Source: a virus
DNA length: 34,495 nt
Strand: one strand, 5' to 3'
Virus record (IMG/VR): IMGVR_UViG_3300030106_001686
Coordinates: 1 to 34,495 of that record
Each line of letters begins with the position of its first letter. Position 1 is the first letter of the stretch. Shown here in pieces: positions 21,972 through 30,221 of the stretch. Under the pieces are notes generated by a model. It made no database searches. It saw only the letters and a list, made by a program, of their open reading frames with translations, and had not been told where the DNA came from. Position numbers and translations under genes: made by a program.

Positions 21972-22652
21972 TTGTCATATTTGATTTCAAATATACCTCA
22001 GTTTAAATGCTGGGTAAGAAAAGAGTTTACAGCCAACCACAGCAATTATCATGGAGAGTATCTACATGCTCTTGCTATTGCTGTTAATACTATTCCAGAT
22101 AGATCACTAAGTTTTCAAGTAGTTTTTACTGGGTGTGAAATAGACGATGAAGAAGACGCACCAAATATTCACGGTGGTGCTATGTGGGCAAGAATGCCTA
22201 TTCAAGCTTTAGTTGCAGACATACCATTACAAGATTGGCCAACTCCTATGGAAGATCATTTAGCACAGCCTTGGGATTGTCTTAGTCATCATCATTCTGT
22301 TGTTACCATGGATAGAGTTAGTTCATCACCTTGGCTTTGTAAGATAGGTGGAGACTTCTATACAGGCAAATATTTGTTCACGGTAGATTACACAGAAAAT
22401 TCAATAGCTGATGATTCTGCTCAACATAAGCAATCACATGTGTTATATTTAACAGACGCTGGTGAATATACTGGTAATTTTGTAGCTTTACCTAATAATA
22501 GAGTTAGGGCTACAAACCCTGCTTTATGGCGTGTTGGAGAAGGAGCACCAGACTTTATGCCTTCACAATGGATACATTCAGCAGAACAACATGAGAGTTA
22601 TATGGATCCGAACATAACATTCAACAATCTATATGCTCCAGAGGAAGACTAA
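21972..22652 (+). CDS. conserved phage protein, 226 aa (TTG start)
   Basis: TTG 21972 follows GGAGAGAG at 21960-21967, and no ATG is in frame nearby. The sequence has H-G-E-Y-L-H-A-L-A-I-A-V, then I-H-G-G-A-M-W-A-R-M-P-I and A-Q-P-W-D-C, a pattern I recall from cyanophage and other marine phage proteins without assigned function. It is rich in Trp, His and Asp. The place ahead of the adaptor genes suggests a virion protein, or an enzyme on virion material, but neither is shown. Confidence 0.62.
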   Translation: MSYLISNIPQFKCWVRKEFTANHSNYHGEYLHALAIAVNTIPDRSLSFQVVFTGCEIDDEEDAPNIHGGAMWARMPIQALVADIPLQDWPTPMEDHLAQPWDCLSHHHSVVTMDRVSSSPWLCKIGGDFYTGKYLFTVDYTENSIADDSAQHKQSHVLYLTDAGEYTGNFVALPNNRVRATNPALWRVGEGAPDFMPSQWIHSAEQHESYMDPNITFNNLYAPEED

Positions 22653-23327
22653 ATGGCAACATCAAATAGCACTAATTTTGAACCAGATGTAACTGAGTTC
22701 GTTGAAGAAGCCTTTGAAAGATGTGGGCTAGAACTTAGAACAGGTTATGATCTTAAAACAGCAAAACGATCTATAAACATTATGTTAGCTGAATGGGCAA
22801 ACAGAGGACTTAATCAGTGGACTATAGAACAAGCAACTCAAACTGTAACCAAAGGTACTAATCAATATACTTTAGATTCTAATGTTATTGACATATTAGA
22901 TTGTTCTTTAAGAAGAGATACTGATGGCACTAATCTTGATCTGCAAATGACAAAAATTAGCAGAAGTGAATTTTTAAATATTCCAACTAAATCTACTCAA
23001 GCTAGACCTAATCAATTCTTTTTAGACAAACAGGTTAGTCCTGTTTTAAATATATGGCCAACACCAGAAAACAGCACTGATGTATTAGTATTTAATAAGT
23101 TAGTAAGAATGGATGATGCTGATACAGCTACCAACACTATGGACATGCCGTTTAGATTTTACCCTTGTTTTGCAGCAGGTCTTGCTTATTATATAGCTAT
23201 TAAGAAAGCACCAGATAGAGTAGGCATGTTAAAACAAATGTACGAGGACGAGTTTGAAAGAGCCATGTCTCAAGATGAAGATACCGCCTCTTTTAGAATA
23301 TCCCCTTACCTAAGAAACGGATACTAA
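22653..23327 (+). CDS. head-tail adaptor, P22 gp4-like
   Basis: Binds below the portal to connect head and tail. The 224 residues include the helical N-terminus E-E-A-F-E-R-C-G-L-E-L-R-T-G-Y-D-L and A-E-W-A-N-R-G-L-N-Q-W-T, typical of the gp4-like adaptor of short-tailed phages. The C-terminal half is beta-rich, then helical around A-A-G-L-A-Y-Y-I-A. Its presence, with no tape measure gene, is the main reason for calling the virion podovirus-like. Confidence 0.75.
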   Translation: MATSNSTNFEPDVTEFVEEAFERCGLELRTGYDLKTAKRSINIMLAEWANRGLNQWTIEQATQTVTKGTNQYTLDSNVIDILDCSLRRDTDGTNLDLQMTKISRSEFLNIPTKSTQARPNQFFLDKQVSPVLNIWPTPENSTDVLVFNKLVRMDDADTATNTMDMPFRFYPCFAAGLAYYIAIKKAPDRVGMLKQMYEDEFERAMSQDEDTASFRISPYLRNGY

Positions 23328-23328
23328 T

Positions 23329-23661
23329 ATGGCATACACAACTGGTAAATATGCAATAGCCCTTTGCGATAGGTGTGGCTTTGAATACAAACTATCTCAA
23401 CTAAGAGAAGAATGGAACGGAGCAAAAACGTGTAGAGATTGTTTTGATCCAAAACATCCACAGCTTGAGCCATTACCACACGTTTCTGATCCTGAAGCTT
23501 TGTATAAACCTAGACCTAATAATGATTTAGAGATAGGAGAGGGAGTGGTTTATACTAATGACAGTGATACTAATTCATCCATGACTGCTGATCCGATAGG
23601 ATCTAAGATATTAGGTTATGAAATGACAGCGTCACTTGGCGAGGTTACAATAACAACATGA
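23329..23661 (+). CDS. conserved zinc-finger phage protein, 110 aa
   Basis: The N-terminus holds C-D-R-C-G-F-E-Y-K-L and, about 20 residues later, C-R-D-C-F, forming a zinc-finger pair. P-K-H-P-Q-L-E-P follows. I recall this compact arrangement between adaptor genes in many marine phages, so it may be a virion component or assembly factor. It overlaps the next gene by four bases. Confidence 0.65.
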   Translation: MAYTTGKYAIALCDRCGFEYKLSQLREEWNGAKTCRDCFDPKHPQLEPLPHVSDPEALYKPRPNNDLEIGEGVVYTNDSDTNSSMTADPIGSKILGYEMTASLGEVTITT

Positions 23662-24332
23662 CATTATCAGAATTAAAAACATTAATACAAAACTATACTC
23701 AGAATACAGAAACTACATTTGTAGCAACATTAGATGACTTTATTAAAAATGCTGAAGAAAGAATATTTGAATTAGTACAGTTTGATTTTTTTCGTAAAAA
23801 TGTAACAGGTACATTAACATCAGGTAATACTTACCTCACAACTCCTACAGATTATCAAACAAGTTTTTCTCTAGCAGTTATAGACGGCAACGGAGATTAT
23901 CATTACTTAGATAAAAAACATCCATCGTTTATGCGTGAATACTCTGTTGATCCAACTGATTCAACTTTAAGAGGTTTGCCTAAATACTATGGAGACTTTG
24001 ATAAAGAACTATCTACAGCATCAAACAATGGCTCTACAATTATTGTTAGTCCAGTTCCTGATTCTAATTACAGTGTTGAGCTCCATTATTTATTCAAACC
24101 AAATTCTTTAGTTACAGACACCACAGGCACTTGGGTATCTAACAATGCTAGAAACGCTTTACTATATGGAAGTTTAGTTGAAGCTTACATATTTATGAAA
24201 GGTGAAAATGATTTATTACAGCAATACGAGCAACGCTTTGCAAGTGAAATAAATAGATTGAAAAATCTTGCAGAAGCACGTGGAAGGAGAGATGAATACA
24301 GATACGATTCATTAAGAACTAATGTAACTTAA
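23658..24332 (+). CDS. tail adaptor / tubular-type protein, 224 aa
   Basis: The 224-residue product has a helical N-terminus (L-D-D-F-I-K-N-A-E-E-R-I-F) followed by a beta-rich centre and a helical C-terminal region ending R-R-D-E-Y-R-Y-D-S. The pattern matches phage adaptor or tail-tube subunits that extend the gp4-like ring. With its place two genes after the adaptor, a head-tail connector function is likely. Confidence 0.68.
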   Translation: MTLSELKTLIQNYTQNTETTFVATLDDFIKNAEERIFELVQFDFFRKNVTGTLTSGNTYLTTPTDYQTSFSLAVIDGNGDYHYLDKKHPSFMREYSVDPTDSTLRGLPKYYGDFDKELSTASNNGSTIIVSPVPDSNYSVELHYLFKPNSLVTDTTGTWVSNNARNALLYGSLVEAYIFMKGENDLLQQYEQRFASEINRLKNLAEARGRRDEYRYDSLRTNVT

Positions 24333-24349
24333 GTTTCAAAAGGAGAGAG

Positions 24350-25081
24350 ATGAAACCCATAAAAAAACTTAATGATAAAACTATAGCTATTGTTGGTCTT
24401 GGCAAAAGTTGGTTTGATTATAATTTAGCAAAATCACACAGCGTTCACTTTGACGAAGTTTGGGCTATAAATGCCGTAGCATCAGTAATATTTCATGATC
24501 GTGTTTTTATGATGGATCCACCCAGTAGATTTTTAGATACGCAAGATGCAGGTGGCCAAACAGATTGCATGAAAGAATTACTAACCAATCACAACAAACC
24601 AATATACACATGTCAACTCGATGAAAGATGTAAAAATTTAGTTGAATATCCTGTTAAAGAAATAGTTAAAGAAACTAACTGTCATTATTTAAACAACACA
24701 GTAGCTTACGCTATAGCTTTTGCATATTGGAATAATGTGGCTAATATAAAATTATTTGGTATGGATTTTTCTTACAAAAATAATTTACACTTTGCAGAGT
24801 CAGGCAGGGCTTGTGTTGAATTTTGGTTGGCTAAGTGTATGGATAAAGGAATACAAGTAGAGGTAGCATCTAGTAGTTCTTTGCTAGATACAAACATACC
24901 AGGACAACAAAGATTGTACGGTTATCATCGATTAAGCGATCCTTATATTCCTGTTGTAGATCAAAAAGGAATTGAATTAAAAAAACTTAGTGAGCTTAAA
25001 GTAGAAAAAAAACAAATATTACCTCAAATAGCTGATAGGTATGATAGTCATTTAAAACCACCAGAGCCAAAGAAATGGTAG
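24350..25081 (+). CDS. Rossmann-like protein of unknown function, 243 aa
   Basis: Begins T-I-A-I-V-G-L-G-K-S-W (11-21), a glycine-rich loop after a beta strand, followed by V-W-A-I-N-A-V and F-M-M-D-P-P. Later comes N-N-T-V-A-Y-A-I-A-F-A, then I-K-L-F-G-M-D-F. The pattern resembles DUF115/MptE-like or sialyltransferase-type Rossmann folds, in which an aspartate follows the central strand. An activity on a nucleotide or nucleotide-sugar is possible, but no catalytic set is certain. It lies between tail genes, so it may be a virion-linked enzyme. Confidence 0.55.
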   Translation: MKPIKKLNDKTIAIVGLGKSWFDYNLAKSHSVHFDEVWAINAVASVIFHDRVFMMDPPSRFLDTQDAGGQTDCMKELLTNHNKPIYTCQLDERCKNLVEYPVKEIVKETNCHYLNNTVAYAIAFAYWNNVANIKLFGMDFSYKNNLHFAESGRACVEFWLAKCMDKGIQVEVASSSSLLDTNIPGQQRLYGYHRLSDPYIPVVDQKGIELKKLSELKVEKKQILPQIADRYDSHLKPPEPKKW

Positions 25082-25374
25082 ATGAAATAACACCAGCAGG
25101 AATGCCTGGACTAGGTTTAATAGAAGCTAAAACTTCTAACTATGGTGGTCACTCGCCAGAGTTTTGGGCAGAGAGATTAGCAGAAAAAATAGTCAGCAGT
25201 AGTGACAGTGAAGATCCTTATATTCAAGAACAAGCAAAAGCATATAAAGATTTGATTTATAAGGTTTGTTTGATTTATATAAAAAATGCGTTAAAATCCT
25301 ATAAAGCTACTCTGATACAAGACTTCATAAAACAAGGAGATACAGAGTTAGCAGATATTATAAAAAGGATTTAA
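25075..25374 (+). CDS. conserved helical phage protein, 99 aa
   Basis: A 99-residue, mainly helical product with G-G-H-S-P-E-F-W-A-E-R-L-A near residue 24, a motif I recall from short proteins found in tail clusters of marine phages. It overlaps the Rossmann-like gene by seven bases. The function is unknown. A virion assembly part is plausible. Confidence 0.6.
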   Translation: MVDEITPAGMPGLGLIEAKTSNYGGHSPEFWAERLAEKIVSSSDSEDPYIQEQAKAYKDLIYKVCLIYIKNALKSYKATLIQDFIKQGDTELADIIKRI

Positions 25375-25375
25375 T

Positions 25376-25804
25376 ATGGCTATTACATCAACATTAACCA
25401 CTAGCTTTAAAAAAGAACTTCTTGAAGCTGTGCATAACTTTAAAAACTCAGGCGGAGATACTTTTAAATTAGCTTTATATACAAGCTCTGCTACTTTAGG
25501 TGCAGCTACTACAGCTTTTACTACAACAGGACAAGCAAGTGGTACTAACTATACATCTGGCGGTAGTAATTTAACTAGAGTAGATCCTACTTCAAGTGGC
25601 ACTACAGGATTTACTGATTTTGCTGATCTAACCTTTGGTACAGCTACAATTACAGCTAGAGGTTGTATGATTTACAATTCATCTGATAGCAACGCATCTG
25701 TAGCTACAATCGACTTTGGTGGAGACAAAACATCCACAGCAGGTGATTTTACTATTGTTTTTCCAGCCGCAGCAGCAAGTACAGCTATTATAAGAATAGC
25801 CTAG
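25376..25804 (+). CDS. putative beta-rich virion protein, 142 aa
   Basis: A 142-residue product rich in Thr, Ser, Ala and Gly, with short alternating hydrophobic runs indicating beta strands and a start M-A-I-T-S-T-L-T-T-S-F-K-K-E. Proteins of this sort lie near the fibre gene in marine phages and are thought to be structural. It is followed directly by the repeat protein. No domain is assigned. Confidence 0.58.
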   Translation: MAITSTLTTSFKKELLEAVHNFKNSGGDTFKLALYTSSATLGAATTAFTTTGQASGTNYTSGGSNLTRVDPTSSGTTGFTDFADLTFGTATITARGCMIYNSSDSNASVATIDFGGDKTSTAGDFTIVFPAAAASTAIIRIA

Positions 25805-25808
25805 CCTT

Positions 25809-26570
25809 ATGGCTAACATAACTGGTTGGGGTAGAGGCACTTGGGGTGAGGGTGCTTGGAATGAAGCTTTACCAGTTACTCTTACAGGATTAGCAGCTAC
25901 AAGTGCGTTAGGCACTGTTTCTGTTGTAGCAAAAGCTAATGTAACTCCCTCTTCTCAAGTTGGCACCACAGCAGTAGGAACTCTTACTCTTGATTGTGAG
26001 GCTAATTTAACTCTTACAGGACAATCATCTACAAGTGCTCTTGGCACAGCTACGGTTGTAGCAAAGGCTAATGTTTCGCCTTCTACACAAGTTGGAACAA
26101 GTGCATTAGGCACCGTATCTACAGTTGCAAAAGCAAACGTAACACCTAGTTCACAAGTTGGCACATCCGCTATAGGAGGCGTAGGTGTTAATGGCGATGC
26201 AGTTGCTAATGCACCTGGAGCAGTAGGATCAGTTGGCACCGTTGGAGTTGATGTAGATGGAGAGGCAAATGTAATAATATCTGGCGTATCTGCAACTTCA
26301 GCAGTGGGATCAGTGACCGTTCATCATAACGAAAAATTTGATATTACAGGCGTTAGTGTAACAGGAAGTGTAGGATCAGTTACCACAATATCTAAATCAA
26401 ACGTAGTGCCAACAGGGGTTTCAGCCACAGGATTTGTAACTGATGTGTTGGTGTGGGGACTAATAGATGATACACAAACGAAAAATTATGCTAATATAAA
26501 TGCAGATCAAAGTTCATCCTTTGCTGAAATTAATGAAACACAAACCCCAAACTGGGAAGAGGTAGCATAA
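25809..26570 (+). CDS. repeat protein, about 22-residue units, putative virion fibre part
   Basis: An N-terminus rich in Trp and Gly (G-W-G-R-G-T-W-G-E-G-A-W) is followed by at least six imperfect units of about 22 residues containing A-N-V-x-P-S-x-Q-V-G-T-S-A-L-G-T-V. A C-terminal part ends T-P-N-W-E-E-V-A. The beta-strand periodicity suggests a beta-solenoid or fibrous protein. It lies directly before the fibre gene, which supports an exposed virion role. The repeats are very similar in protein but differ in silent positions. Confidence 0.62.
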   Translation: MANITGWGRGTWGEGAWNEALPVTLTGLAATSALGTVSVVAKANVTPSSQVGTTAVGTLTLDCEANLTLTGQSSTSALGTATVVAKANVSPSTQVGTSALGTVSTVAKANVTPSSQVGTSAIGGVGVNGDAVANAPGAVGSVGTVGVDVDGEANVIISGVSATSAVGSVTVHHNEKFDITGVSVTGSVGSVTTISKSNVVPTGVSATGFVTDVLVWGLIDDTQTKNYANINADQSSSFAEINETQTPNWEEVA

Positions 26571-26573
26571 AAT

Positions 26574-28319
26574 ATGGCATCAACATACGTAAATGATTTA
26601 AGGCTTGAGGAGATGGCGACTGGAGATCAGTCGGGATCATGGGGAACCACAACCAATACAAACTTAGAACTTATTGCTGAGGCATTTAGCTTTGGCACAG
26701 AAGCGATAACCACTAACGCCGATACTCACACAACCACGATAGCTGATGGATCAACTGATCCTGGTAGATCAATTTATCTTAAATATACAGGTGCTCTTGA
26801 TAGTAATTGCACTATTACTATTGGGCCAAATACTGTATCAAAACTATGGTTTATAGAAAATGCAACGACAGATAGTGGATCTTCTGGACCTTATAACATC
26901 GTTATTTCTCAAGGTAGTGGTGCTAGCATAACCATACCTAATGGTCATGTAAAAGCTATATATTCAGATGGTGCTGGATCTGGTGCAGCTATGGTTGACG
27001 CATTTACTGATCTTAACTTAGCAGGTACCACAACGGTAGATGATTTAACTGTATCTGATGATTTAACAGTAACAGATGATGTTGCCATAGGTGGATTAGC
27101 CACAGTGGGAGGAACTTTAGGAGTTACCGGGGTTTTAACAGCTAATGCAGGCGTAGTAGTAGATAACATCACTATTGACGGAACCGAAATAGATTTATCT
27201 TCTGGCGACCTATCAATAGATGTTGCTGGAAACATTCAGTTAGATGCTGACGATAACGGAGAAATTAGGATTTTAGATGGTGGCACACAATTTGCACAAA
27301 TTAAAAAAGATGGCAACAATGCATTATTTCAATCTATCGTAGCTGATGGCGATTTTATAATACAAGGTATTGATGGCTCTTCTTTTGTTACTGCTCTTAC
27401 CCTTGATATGTCAGAAGCAGGCAATTGTGCAATAGGCTCACACACACCTACAGCAAAACTAGATGTTAGAGGTTCAGTAAATTCAGAACACGTAGTAATT
27501 ACAGGTGGGTCTAACTCAGGTAGAGGTTTATCAATACAAACTGCTGCTAGTGGCGGTCAACAAGATGCTGGTGTAATATTTAATGCACAAGATACAGAAA
27601 GTGGTGCAAATCCATATCATGCTTTTCAAACTGCTGGAACAGAAAGAATGCGTATTACTGCTACAGGTCGTGTAGGAATTGGGACAACTTCACCCGCATC
27701 AGTAACTCAAGGTATTCATGTAGTACATGATGCTACAGAAGGTAGTCCAACTTTTTCAGGTGCAGAAGTAGGAATATTTCAAAGAAATTTTAACAATTCA
27801 CAAGCTGCTGCTATTTCTATTGTTGGTGGTAGTAATTCTGAAAGCACAGTAAATTTTGCAGATAAAGATGATGCTAATGTTGGTCAAATTAATTATTCAC
27901 ACGCTGATAATGCAATGCTATTTAGAGTCAATGATGCAGAAAGAGCCCGTATAAATAGTTCAGGACATTTTGTTTTGCAAGAAGGCAATGGTATTTTTGC
28001 TGATACTGGTAGAACTGGTGATGTGCAAATTACAGGCAGTTTTACTAATGTTTTAAATTTTAATTCTCTTGGTGGCACAGGTGCAGGTCTAGGATTTTAT
28101 CTTGTTACAGCTGTTAGAACTGGTGCAAGTGTAGGAACACATATAGTTTTATTAGTGGGTGTTTCTACTTCTAGTGCAGCGTTTATTTATGCTACTCTTG
28201 CATCTGCTTCACTGGCAGCAGAGTTTAGTAACGATACTTTAAGGTTAAGAGAAACAGGAGGTTCTACGATAAATGTTCATGTAACAGCAGTGCCAATAGG
28301 AATTACAGGTAACGATTAA
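26574..28319 (+). CDS. tail fibre / host-recognition protein, 581 aa
   Basis: The last large virion gene. The N-terminus (Y-V-N-D-L-R-L-E-E-M-A-T-G-D-Q-S-G-S-W-G) is the conserved virion-attachment part seen in marine phage tail fibres. The middle has short beta repeats (T-T-V-D-D-L-T-V-S-D-D-L-T-V) typical of a triple beta helix. The later R-M-R-I-T-A-T-G-R-V-G-I-G-T-T-S-P motif is a fibre signature. The C-terminal 150 residues are the probable receptor-binding part. No C-terminal peptidase chaperone domain is seen. Confidence 0.8.
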   Translation: MASTYVNDLRLEEMATGDQSGSWGTTTNTNLELIAEAFSFGTEAITTNADTHTTTIADGSTDPGRSIYLKYTGALDSNCTITIGPNTVSKLWFIENATTDSGSSGPYNIVISQGSGASITIPNGHVKAIYSDGAGSGAAMVDAFTDLNLAGTTTVDDLTVSDDLTVTDDVAIGGLATVGGTLGVTGVLTANAGVVVDNITIDGTEIDLSSGDLSIDVAGNIQLDADDNGEIRILDGGTQFAQIKKDGNNALFQSIVADGDFIIQGIDGSSFVTALTLDMSEAGNCAIGSHTPTAKLDVRGSVNSEHVVITGGSNSGRGLSIQTAASGGQQDAGVIFNAQDTESGANPYHAFQTAGTERMRITATGRVGIGTTSPASVTQGIHVVHDATEGSPTFSGAEVGIFQRNFNNSQAAAISIVGGSNSESTVNFADKDDANVGQINYSHADNAMLFRVNDAERARINSSGHFVLQEGNGIFADTGRTGDVQITGSFTNVLNFNSLGGTGAGLGFYLVTAVRTGASVGTHIVLLVGVSTSSAAFIYATLASASLAAEFSNDTLRLRETGGSTINVHVTAVPIGITGND

Positions 28320-28331
28320 TAGGAGTAAATT

Positions 28332-28571
28332 ATGGCAGTAACAATTCAAGAAGCACAATCAGTTCAGTCAGTTTATGTGCAAAGAGAATATCATTATAAA
28401 AAAATATCTGATAAATATATGGCTTTATATCAATTAGGTAAATGCACAAAAGAGGAGTGGGAGGCAAAAAGACAAATAGTAAAGGATATGCTACCTTATC
28501 CCAGTGGCATAGATAAAAAAGAAGCATTAGATAAAATTGTTTCAGAAACAGGCTGGTCATACAGCACATAA
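28332..28571 (+). CDS. hypothetical protein, 79 aa
   Basis: A 79-residue helical, charged product with many Tyr and Lys, starting M-A-V-T-I-Q-E-A-Q-S. No family is recognised. The ribosome site TAGGAG lies just upstream. It is the first gene after the tail fibre. Confidence 0.6.
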   Translation: MAVTIQEAQSVQSVYVQREYHYKKISDKYMALYQLGKCTKEEWEAKRQIVKDMLPYPSGIDKKEALDKIVSETGWSYST

Positions 28572-28584
28572 AAGGAGAATAAAT

Positions 28585-28932
28585 ATGGCAATAGGATATA
28601 CTTGGGATTGTAAAACATGTGATACATATCCCTCTAAAGGTGGTAAGTCAAATGTAGTGTATAACGTACATTGGATACTCACTGCAACAGACGATACTAA
28701 CAAAGATAGTAACGGTAATAACTGGACAGTATCTTCTTATGGAGCACAGTCATTAGATACATCTGATTTATCTAGTTTTAAAAACTGGTCTAGTCTTACT
28801 AATAGTGATGTACAAGGCTGGGTAGAAGCAGCATTAGGTAGCGACAAAGTTACTAGTATGAAAGCAGGACTAGACGCAAGTATAGCTGAAAAAGTTACTC
28901 CAACTTCTGTACAAAAAACACTAAGTTCTTAA
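28585..28932 (+). CDS. conserved phage protein (DUF7936-like), 115 aa
   Basis: I start at ATG 28585 because AAGGAGAA lies just upstream and the family begins near M-A-I-G-Y-T-W-D-C. The product has C-x-x-C (C-K-T-C, residues 9-12) with D-T-Y-P, then V-V-Y-N-V-H-W, a pattern I recall from T4-like cyanophages and other marine phages, function unknown. The C-terminal half is helical with D-V-Q-G-W-V-E-A-A-L-G. Confidence 0.65.
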   Translation: MAIGYTWDCKTCDTYPSKGGKSNVVYNVHWILTATDDTNKDSNGNNWTVSSYGAQSLDTSDLSSFKNWSSLTNSDVQGWVEAALGSDKVTSMKAGLDASIAEKVTPTSVQKTLSS

Positions 28933-28933
28933 T

Positions 28934-29182
28934 ATGGCTACGCAAAAACCAGTAGTAATGATTGATGATAAAGAAGTCAAAGTTTCTGATCTAACCAAAC
29001 AACAACAATATTTACATAGTCAAATACTAGATTTAACCAACAAACAAAAACGCATACAGTTTGAACTTGATCAAGTTAATGCCAGTTTAAGTGTGTTTCA
29101 AAACGCATTTATAGAGTCTGCTAAAGAAAAAGCAGATGAAGTCTTAAATAATCCAGAGGAGGATCAAAATGACAATACTTAA
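28934..29182 (+). CDS. small helical protein (DUF6447-like), 82 aa
   Basis: The product of 82 residues has a beta-like start (V-M-I-D-D-K-E-V-K) and then a long helix with coiled-coil spacing (about residues 20-70). I recall a similar short family (DUF6447) in marine phages. It overlaps the next small membrane gene by 14 bases. The function is unknown. Confidence 0.58.
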   Translation: MATQKPVVMIDDKEVKVSDLTKQQQYLHSQILDLTNKQKRIQFELDQVNASLSVFQNAFIESAKEKADEVLNNPEEDQNDNT

Positions 29183-29333
29183 TATATTAATGTGGGTCAC
29201 TGCAATTATATCTATAGCTTCAGTTATAGCAGCAATAACACCTACACCTAAAGATGATCATTGGTTTAGTTACTTATACAAAGTAATTGATTGGTGTGCG
29301 TTAAATGTTTTAAAAGCAAAGGATAAAGGATGA
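29169..29333 (+). CDS. small membrane protein, holin candidate, 54 aa
   Basis: Runs from ATG 29169 to TGA 29331-29333. One hydrophobic helix (about residues 3-22) is followed by T-P-T-P-K-D-D and a second, moderately hydrophobic helix near V-I-D-W-C-A-L-N-V-L. Short phage proteins with this T-P-T-P-K-D-D pattern near lysis genes are often thought to be holins. The next start overlaps its stop by four bases. No endolysin gene is recognised nearby, so the role stays tentative. Confidence 0.55.
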   Translation: MTILNILMWVTAIISIASVIAAITPTPKDDHWFSYLYKVIDWCALNVLKAKDKG

Positions 29334-29491
29334 GTTGGTTAGAAAAAATGTGGAGCAAAGTTACTGGTACTGAAAAAGTAAAAGTAAGAGCTAGAAACAA
29401 AAAAGGACATTATGTAGGTGATGATAAATCAACACCAGATGTAAATGAAGCTTGGACTACTAAAAGAGTAAAAAAATCTAAAGAGTCATAA
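29330..29491 (+). CDS. small basic hypothetical protein, 53 aa
   Basis: Starts at ATG 29330, overlapping the previous stop as ATGA, and ends with TAA 29489-29491, overlapping the nuclease start as TAATG. It has W-L-E-K-M-W-S-K near the N-terminus and is Lys rich. The two-sided coupling supports expression. No family is recognised. Confidence 0.55.
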   Translation: MSWLEKMWSKVTGTEKVKVRARNKKGHYVGDDKSTPDVNEAWTTKRVKKSKES

Positions 29492-29871
29492 TGGCTAAGT
29501 CACCTGATGCGTTTGTTTACAACGCTACATTAGAACGGATTGTAGATGGAGACACATTTGATTGTTGTCTTGATCTTGGTTTTGATGTGAAGTTACATAA
29601 ACAGCGTGTCAGACTTGCAGGTATTGATACACCTGAAAGTAGAACTAGAGATTTAGCAGAAAAAAAATTAGGACTTGCTGCAAAAGAAAGGTTAAAAGAG
29701 CTTTGTATTGGTAATTTTAAGGTGAAATCATTAGGTAAAGGTAAATATGGTCGTATTTTAGGCATACCTTATACAGAAGACGGTAGAGATATATGCCAAG
29801 TGCTTATTAAAGAAGGTCATGCTGTAGAATATGACGGAGGCAAAAAGAAAAAAGTTTGGGGTGACTACTGA
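29491..29871 (+). CDS. staphylococcal-nuclease-like (thermonuclease) protein
   Basis: Cleaves DNA or RNA in a calcium-dependent way in the family. All key residues are present in family spacing: Asp21 (V-D-G-D-T), Arg41 (V-R-L-A-G), Asp46, Thr47 and Glu49 (I-D-T-P-E), and Arg88 (Y-G-R-I-L). The 126-residue product has no signal peptide, so the protein acts in the infected cell or in the virion. Host DNA degradation or nucleotide recycling is likely. It is tightly coupled on both sides. Confidence 0.88.
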   Translation: MAKSPDAFVYNATLERIVDGDTFDCCLDLGFDVKLHKQRVRLAGIDTPESRTRDLAEKKLGLAAKERLKELCIGNFKVKSLGKGKYGRILGIPYTEDGRDICQVLIKEGHAVEYDGGKKKKVWGDY

Positions 29872-30221
29872 TGGAGTCAGCCGTAACTTTGATTCAAGAG
29901 GTTGGATTTCCTATTGCAGCGGCATTAGGTCTTGGTTGGTTTATTTATAAATTAATTATGCGAATTGTCGATGGTATGGAAACTAAACTTGATACCGTTG
30001 ATGAAAAAGTAGAAAGCCAAATAGCTGCAATAGAAGAGAGACTTGGTACAAAACTTGATTCACAACACGGTATTTTGGTAGCATTGATAGATAGAGTGCG
30101 TAGTTTAGACAACGAAATAATACGCCAAGACACTTTAATAAAAACCATATTGGGTGTACCTAACTTAATTGATAGCGGAAAAATAGCAAAGGCAGGAAGA
30201 GATGATCAAAGAAAAGACTAA
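29871..30221 (+). CDS. membrane protein with coiled coil, holin-like, 116 aa
   Basis: One N-terminal helix (V-G-F-P-I-A-A-A-L-G-L-G-W-F-I-Y-K-L, about residues 11-28), then a long charged coiled coil (about 33-95) and a basic tail. This N-out, single-span plus coil design recurs in small phage holin-like or bacteriocin-like proteins of the BhlA/UviB kind. It directly precedes the csgF gene, overlapping by 20 bases. A role in holding the CsgG complex in place of a holin cannot be excluded. Confidence 0.6.
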   Translation: MESAVTLIQEVGFPIAAALGLGWFIYKLIMRIVDGMETKLDTVDEKVESQIAAIEERLGTKLDSQHGILVALIDRVRSLDNEIIRQDTLIKTILGVPNLIDSGKIAKAGRDDQRKD

